Part shown: piece after piece, positions 60,801 to 64,000 of the stretch
Layout: every line of letters starts with the position of its first letter
Position numbering within the stretch: the first letter of the stretch is position 1
Assembly: GCA_903813345.2 (NCBI GenBank)
Contig: CAIIXF020000007.1
Coordinates: 35,122,538-35,186,537, forward strand
Reading direction: 5' to 3'
Origin: Owenia fusiformis
Lineage: Eukaryota; Annelida; Polychaeta; Sabellida; Oweniidae
Length of the DNA: 64,000 bases
Made by a program: the position numbers and the translations under genes
The notes under the pieces: model-generated
What the model saw: only the letters and a program-made list of their open reading frames with translations
Databases searched by the model: none
Told to the model about the DNA's origin: nothing

Positions 60801-61748
60801 AAAAAGGTAAGGGGTCATAATTGTATCTGATGCATTCTAAGTATTTCAAACTATAATTTGTCATGTTTTTTTCACTGAACAAATTTTACAAAATTGCTTT
60901 TTTGTGGGATGGAGGGGGGGGGGGGTGCGATCGCACATGGCCAAATTATTCTTATTCGGCCCAAGTAAATTTACCTCTTTGGCGTTAACAAAAATATGTT
61001 CAACGATTTTTAAGTCTTTATTTGACCCCAGCAAATCATGGACTATTTCGACCATTACAAATTGGAATGGAAGTGGTCTAATTAAAGAAAAAAACACAAA
61101 CCGAGATGTAACTCGAGCCAAATAAGCCCCCGGGGTCTTAGAGATGTCGTGCTGCCATTGTCTAGATCCTGCAGTCTCAACGTTTTGTTTTTCAAGTATA
61201 TTTGTAGCCTTGCCAAAGTCGGTAGTTTTTTACTTATCTGATCTTAATTAAGATAAGTAAATGGCCGTCTTGGGCAAGTCTAGTAGCATATATATTAAAT
61301 TTTGTTATTTGTATATAAGTTGTATAATTCAAGCTTTTATTAAAGGTTTTGTTTCTTATCAAAAAGGCACCTAATGATTTCCTTGCCTAATTCTTTACAC
61401 AATTAAATAGAAAAATACGAATACAAACTCTTTACAAATGGCAAACTTGCACGAGACTGTCTACGTCTTGTAGCTATGTATGTTAGTATAAACCAAACTT
61501 TATGGTTTGTCCACTACCCAATTCCCTTAAGGATTATTACTATCAATTAGAGAGTGACCTAACACGTACATACAGACTCGACAAGTACTAACCAACTTGG
61601 GAATACAAATCTCATGAAAAATTGCAATTGCATTCTATATTTTATGTGTATTTTGATGGATGGGTTACCTTTTGCAATGTTGTGGACTCGGAGTCATTAC
61701 ATCTTAAGGATATATGAAGCAAGGATTCGATTACATGTCGATATATTT

Positions 61749-62158
61749 CTAAAGGATTGGTATCGATATGGTGAACTGAATTCAACATTGTAAACATATT
61801 ATTGAAAACATACTTTAAAACACGATCCTTTTGGTCACTGATTGACAACAGTTTAATGCGAAAATTATTTTTATATATTTTATATAATTGTTTTTATGAA
61901 CAATTTTTGATTAAAGTGCAATTTCTTTGTTCCTTTCTACCAATTCTTGAGAATGAAATAAGATATCTTTCCGGACCTTGTTGGAACAAAATAGCATACA
62001 ACATATTCTTAGATCTCTCAATATCATAGTTATACAAAGGAAAGTTGGAACCATTCAAAAGATGACCATCAAATTGTAAAATTTTCAGATTTTTTTTGAC
62101 TGGTTTAAAAGAAACATGTGTTCAATTCAGTTCACCATATCGATACCAATCCTTTGCA
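61749..62158. mobile_element. Foldback family F, copy 2
   Basis: Ends AAAGGATTGGTATCGATATG and inverse CATATCGATACCAATCCTTT are perfect inverse copies, better preserved than the 30389 copy. The interior matches that copy (TTGGAACAAAA, TATACAAAGGAAAGTT, CAATTCTTGAGAATGAA). Confidence 0.85.
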
Positions 62159-63093
62159 GTTGTTTCGACTATATCTCAGAAATCGAAAGTTTAATAGGAG
62201 CTCGGTATGATGACGACTTTAATTCCCTTGGCACTTATCAATTAAGGTAAAACATATTTGAAACCACGTGTTATAGATGTACATGTATAATATCTAGTAT
62301 ATATATAATCTATATACAGATCAATAGGTGCCTGCCATTTGATCACCAAAATGATAAATGAATAGTTTGATATTTCGAATGGGATACACCGTTTGTCCAT
62401 TACCTGATTAGTCGAAGCATTTAGCTGTTACGTGTAAGCCCATATATATGATCTATTATCCTAATTAATTGCCAACGCGTGGCATCGGTGGTATTTTCCC
62501 ATTGTCTACAAGTGAAATTGTATACCTCGACGTTTCAGTATCTTTCCTTAATACTCAATCATGATCTATCAACATGTTGTGATTCACACAGCACTTTTAA
62601 TTTGTCTCCACTTCTTATTTTTTAATGCGTGGACAATATGACGGGATACCATTGAATGAAAAGTCATTAAACTTATCACTTAGTAATATAGGCGCACCTA
62701 CAGTAGGATTAACCCGGCTGAGTGACAAGTAAAGTTACGGTACAAGATCTCCTCAACTTCAACGCTGCACGTTACCTTGTTCCTCTGGTTAAATCAAAAT
62801 ACCCTTTGAAAACTACCGTTTGTGTCGGAGCCTAGTCCACCAGGATGCTCAACCCCTTCTAAAGAAGCAAAATCAACGATTTGATATTTGTGAACATTCA
62901 GAACAAACAACATTTCAGTTGGTTTCAATCCTGGTATTGAAGAGTTACAGAAGTACAATGCGTGTAACTACACTATATAGAATACTGTAATTGTGAATCC
63001 AATTCGATATATTGCCATGCGGGATAGTTAATTGTTGTGTGATTAGAAAGCACGGTTTTAATAATATTTTATTACATGAATGATCGTGCGGCT

Positions 63094-63160
63094 ACATATG
63101 CTGTAGTAATACCCGAGACTAACATAAAAATAAATTTATGATGGTCTCGGGTAATACGGA
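63094..63160. repeat. Short hairpin AATACCCGAGAC
   Basis: AATACCCGAGACTAACAT and GATGGTCTCGGGTAAT pair as inverted repeats around a short AT-rich loop. Confidence 0.6.
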
Positions 63161-63256
63161 CAGCCATTTGAGTACCCTGGACAGCGATTTTGAAGCTTAG
63201 AAAAACGGGATACTTCCTTTTCACTTTCAGCAAAATAATTGCCCTACGCCTATATC

Positions 63257-63333
63257 ATCCTCCCAAAGCAGGGCTCCAGACATTATCCACTCTGTTCCCT
63301 GAACTTTCTCAGAGTCGTGCGTTCGGAGGATGC
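63257..63333. repeat. Short relative of MITE family D
   Basis: CATCCTCCCAAAGCAGGGCT plus CCAGA resembles the left arm at 51857. The inverse GGAGGATGCAT closes it 60 bp later. It is probably an internally deleted copy. Confidence 0.5.
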
Positions 63334-64000
63334 ATGGATAGTATTGCCACCCAAAGTTCCATAAATTAAGTCGGGGATACTAGCATGATGTAATTGCCTT
63401 GGGTTGGTTTGATTATACATATTTGAATCGACCATGTTAGTTGAGCGTCTGCGTTGCTGTAATTTGAACCCATTGTCATTGATAAATGCTGAAACTAAAA
63501 TATGTATAGCATACATAACACTGACAAATGCGATCTGATCATTTTGAAGAATAATAGGAACGTAATACGCACTTATACAGAGATGGCATTCCCTGTATGG
63601 GCGATATATACGCAACTCTTATTGTACACGGCAACAGGAGAGATTGGAACACCAGCGACCCGACATACTACTGATGCCGAGATAAAACATTAGGAGATTA
63701 ATTTGAAGGGATATCAAGATGAGGTGTAAGATGTGGACTTTAATTGGTAAGGTCAAAAAGTTTGCTACATATAGAAGAGTACAGTAGAGTAATCGTTTTT
63801 TACTTATCTATTTTCAAAAGTTTTTATATCGTACAGCATCATGCGCGTGTAAGCATCTACTCATCTTTTATTTTCACATTCACAATTGGAAGAGTGTTTG
63901 AAATCAGAATTAAATTTATTTGTAGAATTTCGATGAGGCAAGTACCTCGCCTGCCTTAGACCTAGCTATGTCCTAGCTAAGTGTAGTTATCCAGACGTAT

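Larger units (their letters stand above)
60446..64000. other. Gene-poor right flank
   Basis: Apart from the repeats listed, no exon or RNA gene was recognised. The longest open frame, at 63283-63615 on the minus strand, overlaps the family D relative and has no known similarity. Confidence 0.5.

Noticed and set aside
63283-63615. 110-codon minus-strand open frame
   Set aside because: It overlaps a MITE family D relative and has no recognisable similarity, start context or splice structure.
1-64000. CRISPR arrays, bacterial operons or prophage
   Set aside because: Direct repeats are few and tandem or dispersed without regular spacers, and the genes have introns, so the DNA is animal nuclear sequence.

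Overview
The window is animal nuclear DNA. Three protein-coding genes, all on the minus strand, are split into short exons with GT...AG junctions whose phases I could chain exactly. The rest is AT-rich intergenic or intronic DNA full of small inverted-repeat elements. Protein similarity and the repeat style suggest an invertebrate bilaterian, plausibly marine; I cannot name the species.

Layout. About 1-17.8 kb: gene-poor DNA with a foldback transposon (6.5-7.06 kb), a dead LINE 3' fragment (7.5-7.9 kb), a possible tRNA-type SINE (4.36-4.48 kb) and a degenerate repeated motif near the left edge. 17.86-22.68 kb: a complete nine-coding-exon gene for a Polycomb RING finger protein of the BMI1/PCGF4-PCGF2 type (506 aa), with a candidate non-coding first exon and promoter at 26.85-26.95 kb. 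27-36.4 kb: a repeat cluster with several MITE and foldback families and a Gypsy-type integrase remnant. 36.77-46.51 kb: a wolframin (WFS1) gene in which the conserved membrane protein is joined in frame to a 5-kb first exon encoding about 1,667 disordered residues. The predicted protein is 2,495 aa, against about 890 aa in human. 49.07-59.57 kb: an eleven-exon SARNP (Tho1/CIP29) gene, 259 aa, with introns loaded with MITEs and nested transposons ending about 70 bp upstream of its start codon. 59.6-64 kb: repeats only.

Function. The three genes belong to unrelated pathways: chromatin repression by PRC1, ER calcium and stress homeostasis, and mRNP assembly and export with DDX39B/UAP56. I see no shared operon-like logic. 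The strongest candidate for something undescribed is the giant wolframin N-terminal extension, with four spaced basic W-K-x-(I/L)-K-R-G-(M/L)-S-P repeats and two D-P-T-E-R-x-S-N-Y repeats. Second are the six RFG-type motifs of SARNP, largely one per exon. Third are several two-copy foldback families.

Limits. All exon calls were made by eye from splice consensus, phase and remembered family sequence. No database search or transcript evidence was available. Ends of repeats are approximate unless a target-site duplication is stated.
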